Assembly: GCF_900168115.1 (NCBI RefSeq)
Contig: NZ_FUZC01000016.1
Location: 1 to 64,000 of the forward strand
Reading direction: 5' to 3'
Length of the DNA: 64,000 nucleotides
DNA from: Salegentibacter salinarum
Lineage (GTDB): Bacteria; Bacteroidota; Bacteroidia; Flavobacteriales; Flavobacteriaceae
Both the position numbers and the translations under genes were made by a program. The notes below the pieces were generated by a model that was not told the origin of the DNA, searched no databases, and was given only the letters and a program-made list of their open reading frames with translations. This document shows, one piece after another, positions 55,034 to 64,000 of the stretch (within the stretch, counting starts at the first letter, position 1; each line of letters starts with the position of its first letter).

Positions 55034-56272
55034 TTACTCTAAACGAGCTTTAAGCTCTGCAGCTTTTTCTTCTTCTCCTAATTGGTTATAGATATTGATT
55101 GTAGTCCTAATTGCTTCAACGTTTTCAGGATTTCTTTCAATTACTTCCTCAAGGTATGGAACAGCTTCTTCATAAATCTCTATACGCTCTTCTTCAAGTT
55201 CCTCATAACGTTTGTTATCTTCTTCACTCATTCCAAGCTCATTCATCTCGTCAATCAGATCACGTTCTTTTGCCAATATTGCCACTACAATATTCATTCT
55301 TGCATTGGTCATATCAGGATCAATTTCAAGAGCTTTTTCGTAATATTCAATAGCCTGTTCGTTATTACCTAAATCTGCAGCTGTTACACCTAGATTATAA
55401 TAAACGTTTGGGTCGTTAGGATTTTTCTTTACAATTTCCTGCATTAGTTCATTGTACTTTTCCTTATTACCCATTCTGTAATGAACATCAGCTTCTGCCT
55501 GAATTAATGCAATATTGTCAGGGTTTTCAGCTTTAGCGTCCTGAATAGCTTCAATTGCTTTTTCATCTTCACCTTCCTGGATGTAGATTAAAGCAATGTT
55601 CTTAGCAATCTCTCCTTTTTTGGTAGGAATTTTACGGTCTTGAGGATCTTCGTACTCGCCAGTTTTAATCATTAAATCACGTTGCTCTTTAGGCATTACT
55701 TCCTGTTCACCAGTTTCTACATTGGTGGCAAGATATTCTACACCAGAACCATCAAAACCTAATTCTTTAAGGTCTTCATAATATTCCAGAGCAGTAGTAT
55801 AATCCTGAGCGTTCAATGAGTTACCCGCAGCATAGTACAAATAAAGTGTATCCTGCTTATTTAATTGATAACTGTAATGCAATTTATCTGAAGCACTCTC
55901 ATAATTTTCGGTATTTTGATCGTTGATAGCACTTTGTACTAAAGCATTCCTTACCTGGTCAAATCCCTGTACGGCTTCATCATCATTCCCCATATCCTGA
56001 GCTTTTTGAAAAGCTTCTGCAGCTACTTCCAGGTCTTCCATAGAAGCATTCTCACCATTTCCTAAATACGCCTGACCTTTATAAAGGTAGAACCGCTCTG
56101 TCCATTTATCATTTGCTTCAGAGAGCATAGATTCCGCAGTTTGTAATTCAGTTTTGGCTTCTGCATAGTTACCATCATCTACGGCTTTACCCGCACTTCT
56201 AATTTCACTTTTTTGTGCAACGGCAGCCACCGATAATAATGACAACGCAACAGTAAAAATATTAGTTTTCAT
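55034..56272 (-). CDS. Secreted tetratricopeptide-repeat protein
   Basis: I take the ATG at 56272 as the start, giving 412 aa with a signal peptide (TNIFTVALSLLSVAAVAQ); the longer frame from 56305 overlaps gyrA and adds eleven Asn/Lys-rich residues. TPR repeats appear at about 25-100, 130-165 and, most clearly, 230-345 (IALIYIQEGEDEKAIEAIQDA, NVYYNLGVTAADLGNNEQAIEYYEKALEIDP), with another near 375-405. The protein is acidic. Such proteins in Bacteroidota act as periplasmic scaffolds; no specific partner is indicated. It follows gyrA by about 20 bp and may be co-transcribed with it. Confidence 0.88.
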   Translation of the reverse strand: MKTNIFTVALSLLSVAAVAQKSEIRSAGKAVDDGNYAEAKTELQTAESMLSEANDKWTERFYLYKGQAYLGNGENASMEDLEVAAEAFQKAQDMGNDDEAVQGFDQVRNALVQSAINDQNTENYESASDKLHYSYQLNKQDTLYLYYAAGNSLNAQDYTTALEYYEDLKELGFDGSGVEYLATNVETGEQEVMPKEQRDLMIKTGEYEDPQDRKIPTKKGEIAKNIALIYIQEGEDEKAIEAIQDAKAENPDNIALIQAEADVHYRMGNKEKYNELMQEIVKKNPNDPNVYYNLGVTAADLGNNEQAIEYYEKALEIDPDMTNARMNIVVAILAKERDLIDEMNELGMSEEDNKRYEELEEERIEIYEEAVPYLEEVIERNPENVEAIRTTINIYNQLGEEEKAAELKARLE

Positions 56273-56294
56273 CTTGTTTTGGTTTTTATTATAG

Positions 56295-58826
56295 TTATTC
56301 TTCACTATCGTCTACAATAGTTGTGCCATTTGGGTTTTCTTCAGTCTCTTCAGCCTTCTCCGGGTCTTCCATTAACTCAACATCATCTTCATCATGCAGT
56401 ACTTTTGCAACTGCTGCAATAGCATCGTTCCCTTTTAAGTTGATTAATCTAACCCCCTGAGTTGCACGTCCCATAACCCTAAGATTTGCAACTTCCATTC
56501 TTATTACAATTCCAGATTTATTGATGATCATAATATCTTCTTCATCTGAAACATTTTTAATAGCAACAAGACTACCGGTTTTTTCGGTTATAGAAATAGT
56601 TTTCACACCTTTTCCTCCCCTATTGGTAATTCTATAGTCTTCAAGGCTGGATCTTTTTCCGTATCCATTTTCAGAAACTACAAGAATATCAGAATTAAAA
56701 TCTTCTACCGATATCATTCCTACCACTTCGTCTTTATCGTCGGCAAGAGTTATTCCTCTCACCCCTGAAGCGTTTCTTCCCATAGGTCTGGTTTTTCCTT
56801 CTTCAAACCTAATGGCTTTCCCACTTCTCACAGCAAGCATAACCTGGCTGTCACCATTGGTTAGTTTTGCTTCAAGCAATTCATCATCTTCTCTAATGGT
56901 AATTGCGTTAATTCCATTAGTTCGGGGTCTTGAATATTGCTCTAAAGAAGTTTTCTTAACCTGGCCTTTTTTAGTGGCCATAATTACATAATGCTTATTG
57001 ATGTACTCTTCGTCTTTAAGATCCTGAGTACAGATAAAGGCTTTTACGCGATCGTCTGGATCAATATTTATAAGATTTTGAATAGCTCTTCCTTTTGAAG
57101 CTTTACTGCCTTCAGGAATTTCATAAACCCGCATCCAGAAACATTTTCCTTTTTGAGTAAAGAATAACATATACTGGTGGTTGGTTCCTGAAAATAAATA
57201 TTCAAGGAAATCTTCATTTCTTGTGTTAGATCCTTTCTGGCCAACTCCTCCCCTGTTTTGAGTTTTATATTCTGTTAAGGAAGTCCTTTTAATATACCCT
57301 GCATGAGAAATTGTGATTACTACCCTTTCATCCGGAATCATATCTTCAATACTTAAATCTCCCCCGGCATATTCTATTGTAGAGCGTCTTTCATCTCCGT
57401 ATTTTTCTTTAATCTCCAGAAGTTCGTCCTTAATAACCTGCATTCTGCGTTCTTTTCGCGCCAAAATGTCTTTAAGGTCTTCTATGGTTTCCATTATTTC
57501 TTCATACTCTGCACGAAGTTTATCCTGTTCCAGGCCAGTAAGCTGGCGTAAACGCATTTCTACAATGGCCTTTGCCTGCAATTCGCTCAATTCAAAGCGC
57601 TCAATTAATTTATTTCGTGCTTCTTCTGCGTTACTTGAAGAACGAATTAAAGCAATTACCTCATCTATATTATCTGAAGCGATAATTAAACCTTCAAGGA
57701 TATGAGCCCTATCTTCGGCTTTTCTAAGTTCAAATTCTGTTCTTCTTACAACAACCTCGTGCCTGTGCTCAACAAAATGATAAATAATATCTTTCAAGTT
57801 AAGCATCTCTGGCCTTCCTTTTACAAGCGCAATATTATTTACACTAAAGGAAGTTTGTAAAGCTGTATGTTTATAAAGGGTATTTAAAACTATATTCGGG
57901 ATTGCATCTCGTTTTAATTGATAAACGATTCGCATCCCGTTTCTGTCAGATTCATCTCTAATAAGACTAATTCCTTCAATTTTCTTCTCATTAACAAGAT
58001 CGGCAGTTTTCTTAATCATATCTGCCTTGTTCACCTGGTAAGGAATTTCAGTAACTACTAAAAATTCCTTTCCGTTAATTTCTTCTATTTGAGATTTAGC
58101 ACGCATCATTATACGGCCTCTTCCGGTTTTAAAAGCTTCACGAACCCCGTCGTAACCATAAATAGTTCCACCGGTAGGAAAATCAGGAGCTTTAATATGC
58201 TCCATTAGTTCCTCTATTTCTATATCATTGTTTTCGATGTATGCAACGGTTCCGTCTATTACTTCAGAAATATTATGGGGAGCCATATTGGTAGCCATAC
58301 CTACGGCAATACCGCTCGCTCCATTTACAAGAAGGTTGGGAATACGCGTTGGCATAACAACCGGCTCGTTCAAGGAATCGTCAAAGTTAAGCTGAGTATC
58401 TACCGTTTCTTTATCGATATCAGCAAGCATATCCTCACTGATTTTTCGCATTCTGGCTTCGGTATAACGCATTGCTGCAGGACTATCGCCATCTACAGAA
58501 CCAAAGTTACCCTGGCCATCTACAAGCATATAGCGCATGCTCCAGTGTTGGGCCATCCTTACCATAGTATCGTAAACGGAAGAATCTCCGTGAGGGTGAT
58601 ACTTACCAAGTACTTCCCCTACAATCCTGGCCGATTTTTTATAAGACCGGTTAGAGAGTACACCAAGTTCATACATACCATACAATACCCGGCGATGCAC
58701 CGGTTTTAACCCGTCACGAACATCTGGTAAAGCACGTGACACAATGACCGACATTGAATAATCAATGTAGGCCGATTTCATTTCATCTTCAATATTTATA
58801 GGAATAAGCTTTTCTCCTTCAGCCAT
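56295..58826 (-). CDS. gyrA: DNA gyrase subunit A
   Basis: The 843-aa subunit breaks and rejoins DNA in gyrase. The N-terminal part has [15 protein letters not shown], the quinolone-resistance region [17 protein letters not shown] and the catalytic Tyr in [10 protein letters not shown] near 122. The residues matching E. coli Ser83 and Asp87 are Ser and Asp, the sensitive state. The long coiled-coil and six-blade C-terminal domain follow, with the GyrA box as [10 protein letters not shown] near 520. The acidic tail ([15 protein letters not shown]) is common in the phylum. Upstream and divergent is clpC. Confidence 0.98.
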   Translation of the reverse strand: MAEGEKLIPINIEDEMKSAYIDYSMSVIVSRALPDVRDGLKPVHRRVLYGMYELGVLSNRSYKKSARIVGEVLGKYHPHGDSSVYDTMVRMAQHWSMRYMLVDGQGNFGSVDGDSPAAMRYTEARMRKISEDMLADIDKETVDTQLNFDDSLNEPVVMPTRIPNLLVNGASGIAVGMATNMAPHNISEVIDGTVAYIENNDIEIEELMEHIKAPDFPTGGTIYGYDGVREAFKTGRGRIMMRAKSQIEEINGKEFLVVTEIPYQVNKADMIKKTADLVNEKKIEGISLIRDESDRNGMRIVYQLKRDAIPNIVLNTLYKHTALQTSFSVNNIALVKGRPEMLNLKDIIYHFVEHRHEVVVRRTEFELRKAEDRAHILEGLIIASDNIDEVIALIRSSSNAEEARNKLIERFELSELQAKAIVEMRLRQLTGLEQDKLRAEYEEIMETIEDLKDILARKERRMQVIKDELLEIKEKYGDERRSTIEYAGGDLSIEDMIPDERVVITISHAGYIKRTSLTEYKTQNRGGVGQKGSNTRNEDFLEYLFSGTNHQYMLFFTQKGKCFWMRVYEIPEGSKASKGRAIQNLINIDPDDRVKAFICTQDLKDEEYINKHYVIMATKKGQVKKTSLEQYSRPRTNGINAITIREDDELLEAKLTNGDSQVMLAVRSGKAIRFEEGKTRPMGRNASGVRGITLADDKDEVVGMISVEDFNSDILVVSENGYGKRSSLEDYRITNRGGKGVKTISITEKTGSLVAIKNVSDEEDIMIINKSGIVIRMEVANLRVMGRATQGVRLINLKGNDAIAAVAKVLHDEDDVELMEDPEKAEETEENPNGTTIVDDSEE

Positions 58827-59077
58827 ATTGTAAAGTTTATTTTAGTTCTCTAATCTAACGAGCCAATTTACGTATTTTATAGATGTTCAAGCCCTGTTTG
58901 GAGTATTGTTTACCCAAATTTTATTAACAAATATTTAGTGTGCTATCGTTGATAAGTTCCTTATTTTACCCTTTGAATATTGAAAGTAATTTTGTCAATT
59001 AGCTAATATCATAGGATTAGGTACAATTTTTGAAAGTTTTGTACTGAACAAATCATTAGAGAGAAAGGAAGATAAAG
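58827..59077. promoter_or_regulatory. Divergent promoter region of gyrA and clpC
   Basis: The 251-bp gap separates the two start codons. TAATTTTG at 58987-58994 matches the -7 consensus facing clpC, but its nearest TTG is only 11 bp upstream, so the call is weak. No CtsR-like heptad repeat is seen. Confidence 0.3.
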
Positions 59078-61639
59078 ATGGATGATAATTTTTCACCAAG
59101 AGTAAAAGATGTAATTGCATATAGCAAAGAAGAAGCATTGCGTTTAGGACACGATTTTATTGGAACTGAACACCTTATGCTTGGTTTGCTGCGAGATGGA
59201 GATGGTAAAGCCATAGATATTTTAAATGCTTTAGATATAGATTTAAGTCATTTAAGACGTAAAGTTGAAATACTTAGCCCGGCCAATCCAGAATCTACTG
59301 CAGTTTCTAACGAAAAAAGAAACCTGCACCTTACCCGCCAGGCAGAGCGGGCCTTGAAAACAACTTTTTTAGAAGCCAAGCTTTTTCAAAGTTCTAATAT
59401 AAATACTGCGCACCTATTGCTATGTATTTTAAGAAATGAAAACGATCCCACCACTAAATTACTTAACAAGCTTAAGATAGATTATGATGGGGTTAAAGAC
59501 CAGTTTAAATATATGATTGCCAGCGATGAAACTGATTTTCAGGATAGTCCTACGGCCGAATCATTTTCTGACGACGATAGCAATACCGATGACGCTACTA
59601 AAGACAATCCGTTTAGCGGAGGTGGTAGCGGCCCGGGTAAAACTTCTAAAAAGTCTAAAACTCCAGTTTTAGATAACTTCGGAAGGGATTTAACCGCGAT
59701 GGCTGAGAATGATAAACTGGACCCCGTTGTTGGACGTGAGAAAGAAATTGAAAGAGTTTCGCAAATTTTAAGCAGAAGAAAGAAGAACAACCCTTTGCTA
59801 ATCGGTGAACCCGGAGTTGGTAAATCGGCTATTGCTGAAGGTTTGGCATTAAGAATTATTCAGCGTAAAGTTTCAAGAATACTGTTTGACAAACGCGTGG
59901 TGACTTTAGATCTTGCCAGTTTAGTAGCAGGAACCAAATACCGAGGTCAGTTTGAAGAGCGTATGAAGGCTGTGATGAACGAGCTGGAAAAGAATGATGA
60001 TATTATTCTTTTTATAGATGAGATTCATACCATTGTAGGTGCCGGTGGCGCAACAGGAAGTCTGGATGCCAGCAATATGTTTAAACCCGCCCTTGCAAGA
60101 GGGGAAATTCAATGTATTGGTGCGACAACTTTAGATGAATACAGGCAGTATATTGAAAAAGATGGAGCTTTAGAAAGAAGATTCCAGAAGGTGATTGTAG
60201 AACCTACTACCGTAGAGGAGACTATTGAAATTCTAAATAATATTAAGGATAAATACGAAGATCACCATAATGTTTCTTATACCGATGATGCGATTGAAGC
60301 CTGTGTGAATTTAACCAATAGGTATTTAACCGATCGTTTTCTTCCAGATAAAGCTATCGATGCGCTGGATGAAGCAGGGGCCCGTGTACATATCACTAAC
60401 ATCGACGTACCAAAACAGATTTTAGATCTGGAACGTAAATTGGAAGAAGTACGGGAAAAGAAAAATTCTGTAGTTAAAAAGCAGAAATACGAAGAAGCTG
60501 CAAAACTTAGGGACGACGAGAAAAACCTTGAAAAAGAACTGCAAATAGCCCAGGAAAAATGGGAAGAAGAATCTAAGAAACATAAAGAAACGGTTGACGA
60601 AGATAGCGTTGCCGATGTTGTTTCTATGATGACCGGTGTTCCTGTAAACAGAATTGCACAAACCGAAAGCAATAAATTGGTTGAACTTCCTAAGAAAATC
60701 AAAGGAAAAGTAATTGGCCAGGATGATGCGGTTAGCAAAGTGGTTAAAGCCATTCAAAGAAACCGTGCGGGTCTTAAAGATCCTAACAAACCCATTGGGT
60801 CATTTATATTTTTAGGTCAAACCGGGGTTGGTAAAACTCAGTTAGCTAAAGTGCTTGCCCGGGAATTATTTGATAACGACGATTCACTTATTCGAATAGA
60901 TATGAGTGAGTATATGGAGAAGTTCGCCATTTCAAGACTGGTTGGAGCGCCTCCGGGATACGTTGGTTACGAAGAAGGTGGGCAGCTTACTGAAAAAGTA
61001 CGTAGAAAACCTTATGCGGTTATTCTCCTTGACGAGGTAGAAAAAGCACATCCAGATGTTTTCAATATGCTGCTTCAGGTGTTGGATGATGGATATTTAA
61101 CCGATAGTTTAGGAAGAAAAATCGATTTTAGAAATACTATCATCATAATGACTTCTAATATCGGAGCAAGAAAACTTAAGGATTTCGGTCAGGGTGTTGG
61201 ATTTGGTACCGCTTCACAGCGTTCTCAAGTTGATGAAAATGCAAGAAGCGTAATTGAAAACGCGCTCAAAAAAGCATTTGCCCCTGAGTTCTTAAACAGG
61301 ATTGATGATGTAGTGATCTTTAACAGTCTTGAACGCGAAGATATTCACAAGATCATTGATATTGAATTAGTGAAATTATTCAGCAGAATTGGAAGTCTTG
61401 GTTACAACCTGACCTTAAGTGGTAAAGCCAAGGATTTTATTGCTGAAAAAGGATTTGATAAACAATATGGTGCGAGGCCTTTAAATAGAGCTATTCAGAA
61501 ATATATTGAAGATGCGCTAGCTGAAGAAATCATAACTTCAAAATTAGCCGAAGGTGATAAGATTTTTATGGATCTCGATGAAGAGAAAAATGAATTAACT
61601 ATAAAAATCGATAAGGCGGTTAAAGAAACCGAATCTTAG
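59078..61639 (+). CDS. clpC: Clp protease ATPase subunit ClpC
   Basis: The 853-aa AAA+ unfoldase feeds proteins to ClpP and helps in stress. The double Clp-N domain is at about 5-145 (FSPRVKDVIAYSKEEALRLG, GTEHLMLGLLRDGDG). Walker A of the first ATPase is GEPGVGKSAIAEG near 247 and of the second GQTGVGKTQLA near 582. A UVR-like/middle coiled-coil segment lies at about 458-490 (KQKYEEAAKLRDDEKNLEKE). The second domain keeps LLDEVEKAHPDVFN and the C-terminal D2-small domain. The spacer after Clp-N is long and Asp/Ser/Thr-rich (about 145-190). A terminator follows the gene. Confidence 0.97.
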   Translation: MDDNFSPRVKDVIAYSKEEALRLGHDFIGTEHLMLGLLRDGDGKAIDILNALDIDLSHLRRKVEILSPANPESTAVSNEKRNLHLTRQAERALKTTFLEAKLFQSSNINTAHLLLCILRNENDPTTKLLNKLKIDYDGVKDQFKYMIASDETDFQDSPTAESFSDDDSNTDDATKDNPFSGGGSGPGKTSKKSKTPVLDNFGRDLTAMAENDKLDPVVGREKEIERVSQILSRRKKNNPLLIGEPGVGKSAIAEGLALRIIQRKVSRILFDKRVVTLDLASLVAGTKYRGQFEERMKAVMNELEKNDDIILFIDEIHTIVGAGGATGSLDASNMFKPALARGEIQCIGATTLDEYRQYIEKDGALERRFQKVIVEPTTVEETIEILNNIKDKYEDHHNVSYTDDAIEACVNLTNRYLTDRFLPDKAIDALDEAGARVHITNIDVPKQILDLERKLEEVREKKNSVVKKQKYEEAAKLRDDEKNLEKELQIAQEKWEEESKKHKETVDEDSVADVVSMMTGVPVNRIAQTESNKLVELPKKIKGKVIGQDDAVSKVVKAIQRNRAGLKDPNKPIGSFIFLGQTGVGKTQLAKVLARELFDNDDSLIRIDMSEYMEKFAISRLVGAPPGYVGYEEGGQLTEKVRRKPYAVILLDEVEKAHPDVFNMLLQVLDDGYLTDSLGRKIDFRNTIIIMTSNIGARKLKDFGQGVGFGTASQRSQVDENARSVIENALKKAFAPEFLNRIDDVVIFNSLEREDIHKIIDIELVKLFSRIGSLGYNLTLSGKAKDFIAEKGFDKQYGARPLNRAIQKYIEDALAEEIITSKLAEGDKIFMDLDEEKNELTIKIDKAVKETES

Positions 61640-61667
61640 AGTTTTAAAGAATTACTAGTTTTATAAG

Positions 61668-61707
61668 AGGCTATTTGAAAGAATTATTTCAAATAGCCTT
61701 TTTTTAA
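61668..61707 (+). terminator. Rho-independent terminator of clpC
   Basis: AGGCTATTTGAAA pairs with TTTCAAATAGCCT over 13 bp, with a six-base loop, and a run of seven or more T follows. It lies 28 bp after the clpC stop. Confidence 0.9.
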
Positions 61708-61756
61708 TATAGTCCCTGAAATATATTAAATTTGCAAAGAATTAATCCCTACATTA

Positions 61757-62131
61757 ATGACTACTGATATTATGGAATTGGAATTTGGGCAAGTGCGCAT
61801 TTTTCAAAATATCCTGATTGCCGAATTGAATGAAGGTGTCCTTTTCACGTCAGAAAATAATAAAGAATTATTGGCTATTGGAAAAGAGGCGTTTAAAGGT
61901 GGACCCTATGGTTATATTTCTTTCCGTAAAAATTCTTATGCCGTAGATCCTATGGTTTACCGGGAATCTGCCCTGGCCGAAAACTTAAAGGCTATTGCAG
62001 TGGTAAGTGAAAATGAGCTTATTCGCTTAAATGCCCATAAAGTAGAACGTCAATTTTATAAAACACAAAATTCTTTTGAGGTTTTTGATAATTTAGACCA
62101 GGCAATAAACTGGATCCGCTACAAAATTTAA
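61757..62131 (+). CDS. Small uncharacterised protein (STAS-like)
   Basis: The 124-aa protein has no signal peptide or membrane helix. The frame opens at 61757; a second ATG at 61772 (residue 6, MELEFGQVRIF) is an equal candidate. The alternation of strands and helices (VRIFQNILIAELNEGVLFT, YGYISFRKNSYAVDP, AIAVVSENELIRLNAHKVER, SFEVFDNLDQAINWIRYK) recalls the STAS/SpoIIAA-like fold, whose C-terminal helix often carries such a D-x-AINW pattern. I do not know a function. It overlaps the end of hutH by 4 bp, convergently. Confidence 0.7.
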   Translation: MTTDIMELEFGQVRIFQNILIAELNEGVLFTSENNKELLAIGKEAFKGGPYGYISFRKNSYAVDPMVYRESALAENLKAIAVVSENELIRLNAHKVERQFYKTQNSFEVFDNLDQAINWIRYKI

Positions 62132-63636
62132 TCAAAGATATTTTCTTTAAAACTGAAGTTGTTCAAATAAGTTTTTGCGGCTTGTATGTGTGGCGCCATC
62201 GTCACATCGTTATGTAAAATGGGGACTACTTCTCTAAATTCCCCCAAAACCTCACTCAGCATTACCGAAGTTTTTGCCGGCTCTCTAAAGTGCATTGCCT
62301 GCGAAGCATTAAATAACTCGATAGCCAGCACACTATTTAAATTTTCAACTACTTTTAAGAGCTTTGTTGCACCGTTTGCTCCCATACTTACGTGATCTTC
62401 CTGCCCATTTGAAGAAACTATAGAATCTACAGAAGCCGGAACTGCAAGTTGTTTATTCTGACTCACAATACTGGCTGCGGTATACTGCGGAATCATAAAT
62501 CCGCTGTTTAAACCGGGATTTTCAACCAAAAATGCCGGTAAGCCACGAAGCCCGGAAACAAGCTGGTAAGTTCTCCTTTCTGAAATATTAGCAAGTTCAG
62601 CCAAAGCAATAGCCAAATAATCCACCGCAAGGGCCAAAGGCTGCCCGTGAAAATTTCCACCCGAAATAATCTTATCTTCTTCAATAAAAATATTAGGATT
62701 GTCGGTAACCGAATTAATCTCAGTTTTAATCGTTTTTCTTACAAAACTCAAGGTGTCTTTACTAGCACCGTGAACCTGAGGGATACATCTAAAACTATAA
62801 GGATCCTGCACATTTTCCTTCTCACTTTTAGCAATCTGGCTATCTTCTAAAAATCTGCGCATACGTTCAGCAGTTTTTATTTGTCCGCGGTGTGGTCTGG
62901 CAAGATGCACCAATTCGTCAAAAGGGGATAAATTACAATCAAAAGCATCTATAGAAACCGAACCAATAAGATCGGCCAGATAAGATAATTTATACGATTT
63001 TATCAAAGCATAAACTGCATGCGCACTCATAAATTGCGTCCCGTTTAGCAAGGCCAAACCTTCTTTAGACTGCAATTTTAAAGCATCCCAATCCTGGCGT
63101 TTCAGCAATTCTTCTCCGCTAATAACTTCATCTTCAAAATAAACTTCTCCTTCGCCAATTAAAGGTAAGGCCAAATGGGCAAGCGGTGCAAGATCGCCGG
63201 AAGCTCCCAAAGAACCCTGTTCATAAACTAACGGTAAAATATCAAGATTGTAAAAATCTATCAGTCTTAAAACGGTTTCCAGCGCAATACCCGAATTTCC
63301 GTAGCTTAAAGATTGAATTTTCAGTAAAAGCATCAATTTTATAATCTCCTTATTCACTTTATCACCGGTTCCGCAGGCGTGAGATTTTACGAGATTTTCC
63401 TGAAGTTCAGTTAATTTACCTGGACTTATTTTTACATTACATAAAGCTCCAAAACCGGTATTTATTCCATAAACGGGAGTATCGCTTTCGGTGATTTTTT
63501 TGTTTAAGTATTTTCTGGATTTTTGGATATTCGATTCAGCCTCTTCACTAAGCGCCAATTTTTTCTTATTCACCATTATATCTTCAATGGTTTCCAAATC
63601 TAAAATGGCTGAACTGATATAATGATGAGACTGCAT
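62128..63636 (-). CDS. hutH: Histidine ammonia-lyase
   Basis: The 502-aa enzyme removes ammonia from histidine to give urocanate, the first step of histidine breakdown. The self-forming MIO cofactor arises from Ala145-Ser146-Gly147 in GSLGASGDLAPLAH. The active-site Tyr is in VYGINTGFGAL near 55-65. TDNPNIF, GNFHGQPLALA and the C-terminal SNGQEDHVSMGANG region complete the family pattern. Other hut genes are not seen in the window. The possibility of a tyrosine ammonia-lyase or aminomutase with the same fold remains; the His-specific context (Ser/His/Gln around SHACGTGD) favours HutH. Confidence 0.9.
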   Translation of the reverse strand: MQSHHYISSAILDLETIEDIMVNKKKLALSEEAESNIQKSRKYLNKKITESDTPVYGINTGFGALCNVKISPGKLTELQENLVKSHACGTGDKVNKEIIKLMLLLKIQSLSYGNSGIALETVLRLIDFYNLDILPLVYEQGSLGASGDLAPLAHLALPLIGEGEVYFEDEVISGEELLKRQDWDALKLQSKEGLALLNGTQFMSAHAVYALIKSYKLSYLADLIGSVSIDAFDCNLSPFDELVHLARPHRGQIKTAERMRRFLEDSQIAKSEKENVQDPYSFRCIPQVHGASKDTLSFVRKTIKTEINSVTDNPNIFIEEDKIISGGNFHGQPLALAVDYLAIALAELANISERRTYQLVSGLRGLPAFLVENPGLNSGFMIPQYTAASIVSQNKQLAVPASVDSIVSSNGQEDHVSMGANGATKLLKVVENLNSVLAIELFNASQAMHFREPAKTSVMLSEVLGEFREVVPILHNDVTMAPHIQAAKTYLNNFSFKENIFD

Positions 63637-63887
63637 AAATTACAATTTTAGATAATGAAGATAAATTCTGAACTTATTGAAGTTACAGTAAATTCAAGTG
63701 AATATTTTTAATTAAAAATGATTAAATTTTATTTCGAAAAAGATTGAAAATCGATAATTCAGCTATAAAATAAATTCTTTTTAATTTCAGGGTCAAAATT
63801 CTTATTTCTACGGATGCAATCCAAATTTAAAACCAAATTTTTAAGAATTACTCAAATTAAAGTTTTAAACAAACCTAAAAGAAGATT

Positions 63888-64000
63888 TTATACCTTCTTT
63901 TTATCATTCATCAACGCCAAATATGCTTTCCCCAGGTTATCACAAATATCGCCCGAAATTAAAGATTCATAACCATTTTCTTCAGCAACAATATCGCCTG
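63888..64000 (-). CDS. C-terminal end of an unidentified protein
   Basis: An open frame enters from the right edge and ends with a TAA at 63888. The visible residues include AEENGYESLISGDICDNL and KAYLALMNDKKKV. The stretch resembles the C-terminal helix pair of a larger enzyme, but I do not recognise the family from 37 residues. It lies about 250 bp upstream of hutH in the same direction. Confidence 0.5.
   Translation of the reverse strand, partial: GDIVAEENGYESLISGDICDNLGKAYLALMNDKKKV

Noticed and set aside
60277-60757. Minus-strand frames opposite clpC
   Set aside because: Hydrophobic Ser/Phe-rich artefacts of the reverse strand of a conserved gene.

Overview
The window reads as chromosome of a marine-type flavobacterium (Bacteroidota, Flavobacteriaceae; the gene content fits the Gramella / Salegentibacter / Zunongwangia group, but I cannot fix the genus). 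The grounds are AT-rich DNA with few Shine-Dalgarno sites, typical Bacteroidota versions of Wzc, Fcl, DUF4202 and tyrosine recombinases, and candidate promoters of the flavobacterial TTG / TAnnTTTG type.

Left part (1-26.6 kb, all minus strand). A very large secreted protein with a propeller-like N-terminus, a calcium-binding-like segment and two malectin-type modules runs off the left edge. Next comes a 21-kb exopolysaccharide or capsule cluster of the Wzx/Wzy type. In transcription order it holds gmd and fcl (GDP-L-fucose), a Wzx-like flippase, a pyruvyl-transferase-like gene, eight glycosyltransferases interspersed with a Wzy-like polymerase, a WcaF-like acetyltransferase and a UDP-xylose synthase, and finally WcaJ-like initiating transferase, Wza-like exporter and Wzc-like kinase/co-polymerase. 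It has a candidate promoter near 26.48 kb with a perfect 16-bp inverted repeat just upstream, a hairpin inside the operon, and a 61-aa orphan membrane peptide that resembles the N-terminus of WcaJ.

26.8-29.1 kb is a decayed integration site: two tyrosine recombinase pseudogenes lie just downstream of a tRNA-Pro(GGG), with a pair of 16-bp direct repeats between them.

29.3-36.6 kb is mostly housekeeping: an alpha/beta hydrolase, an amino acid permease, nadB-nadA (first two steps of NAD synthesis), a frameshifted DUF438/hemerythrin/PAS pseudogene and a secreted NIPSNAP-like protein.

36.8-50.6 kb is a complete assimilatory nitrate module: NirB, NirD, DUF4202 protein, a NarX-like nitrate sensor kinase, a NarL-like regulator, NarK transporter, a 1174-aa fusion of nitrate reductase with a NirB-like NAD(P)H/FAD module, a nitrite-reductase-like/rubredoxin fusion, and a siroheme methyltransferase. 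Nitrate is imported, reduced to nitrite by the fusion enzyme, then to ammonium by NirBD. A related palindromic element (half-site ACGTAT or AAGTAT) sits upstream of nirB, narK and cobA, with degenerate copies before the narL-like gene and the nitrate reductase; I think this is the operator of the regulon.

51-64 kb holds a response regulator/PAS protein lacking an ATPase domain, a Na+/H+ antiporter, the remains of one or two group II introns, a TPR protein, gyrA, clpC, a small conserved-looking protein, hutH and the end of an unidentified gene at the right edge.

The most interesting items are the nitrate-regulon palindrome, the electron-transfer fusions, the orphan WcaJ-like peptide, and the regulatory structure of the polysaccharide operon. 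I see no CRISPR array or recognisable defence system.
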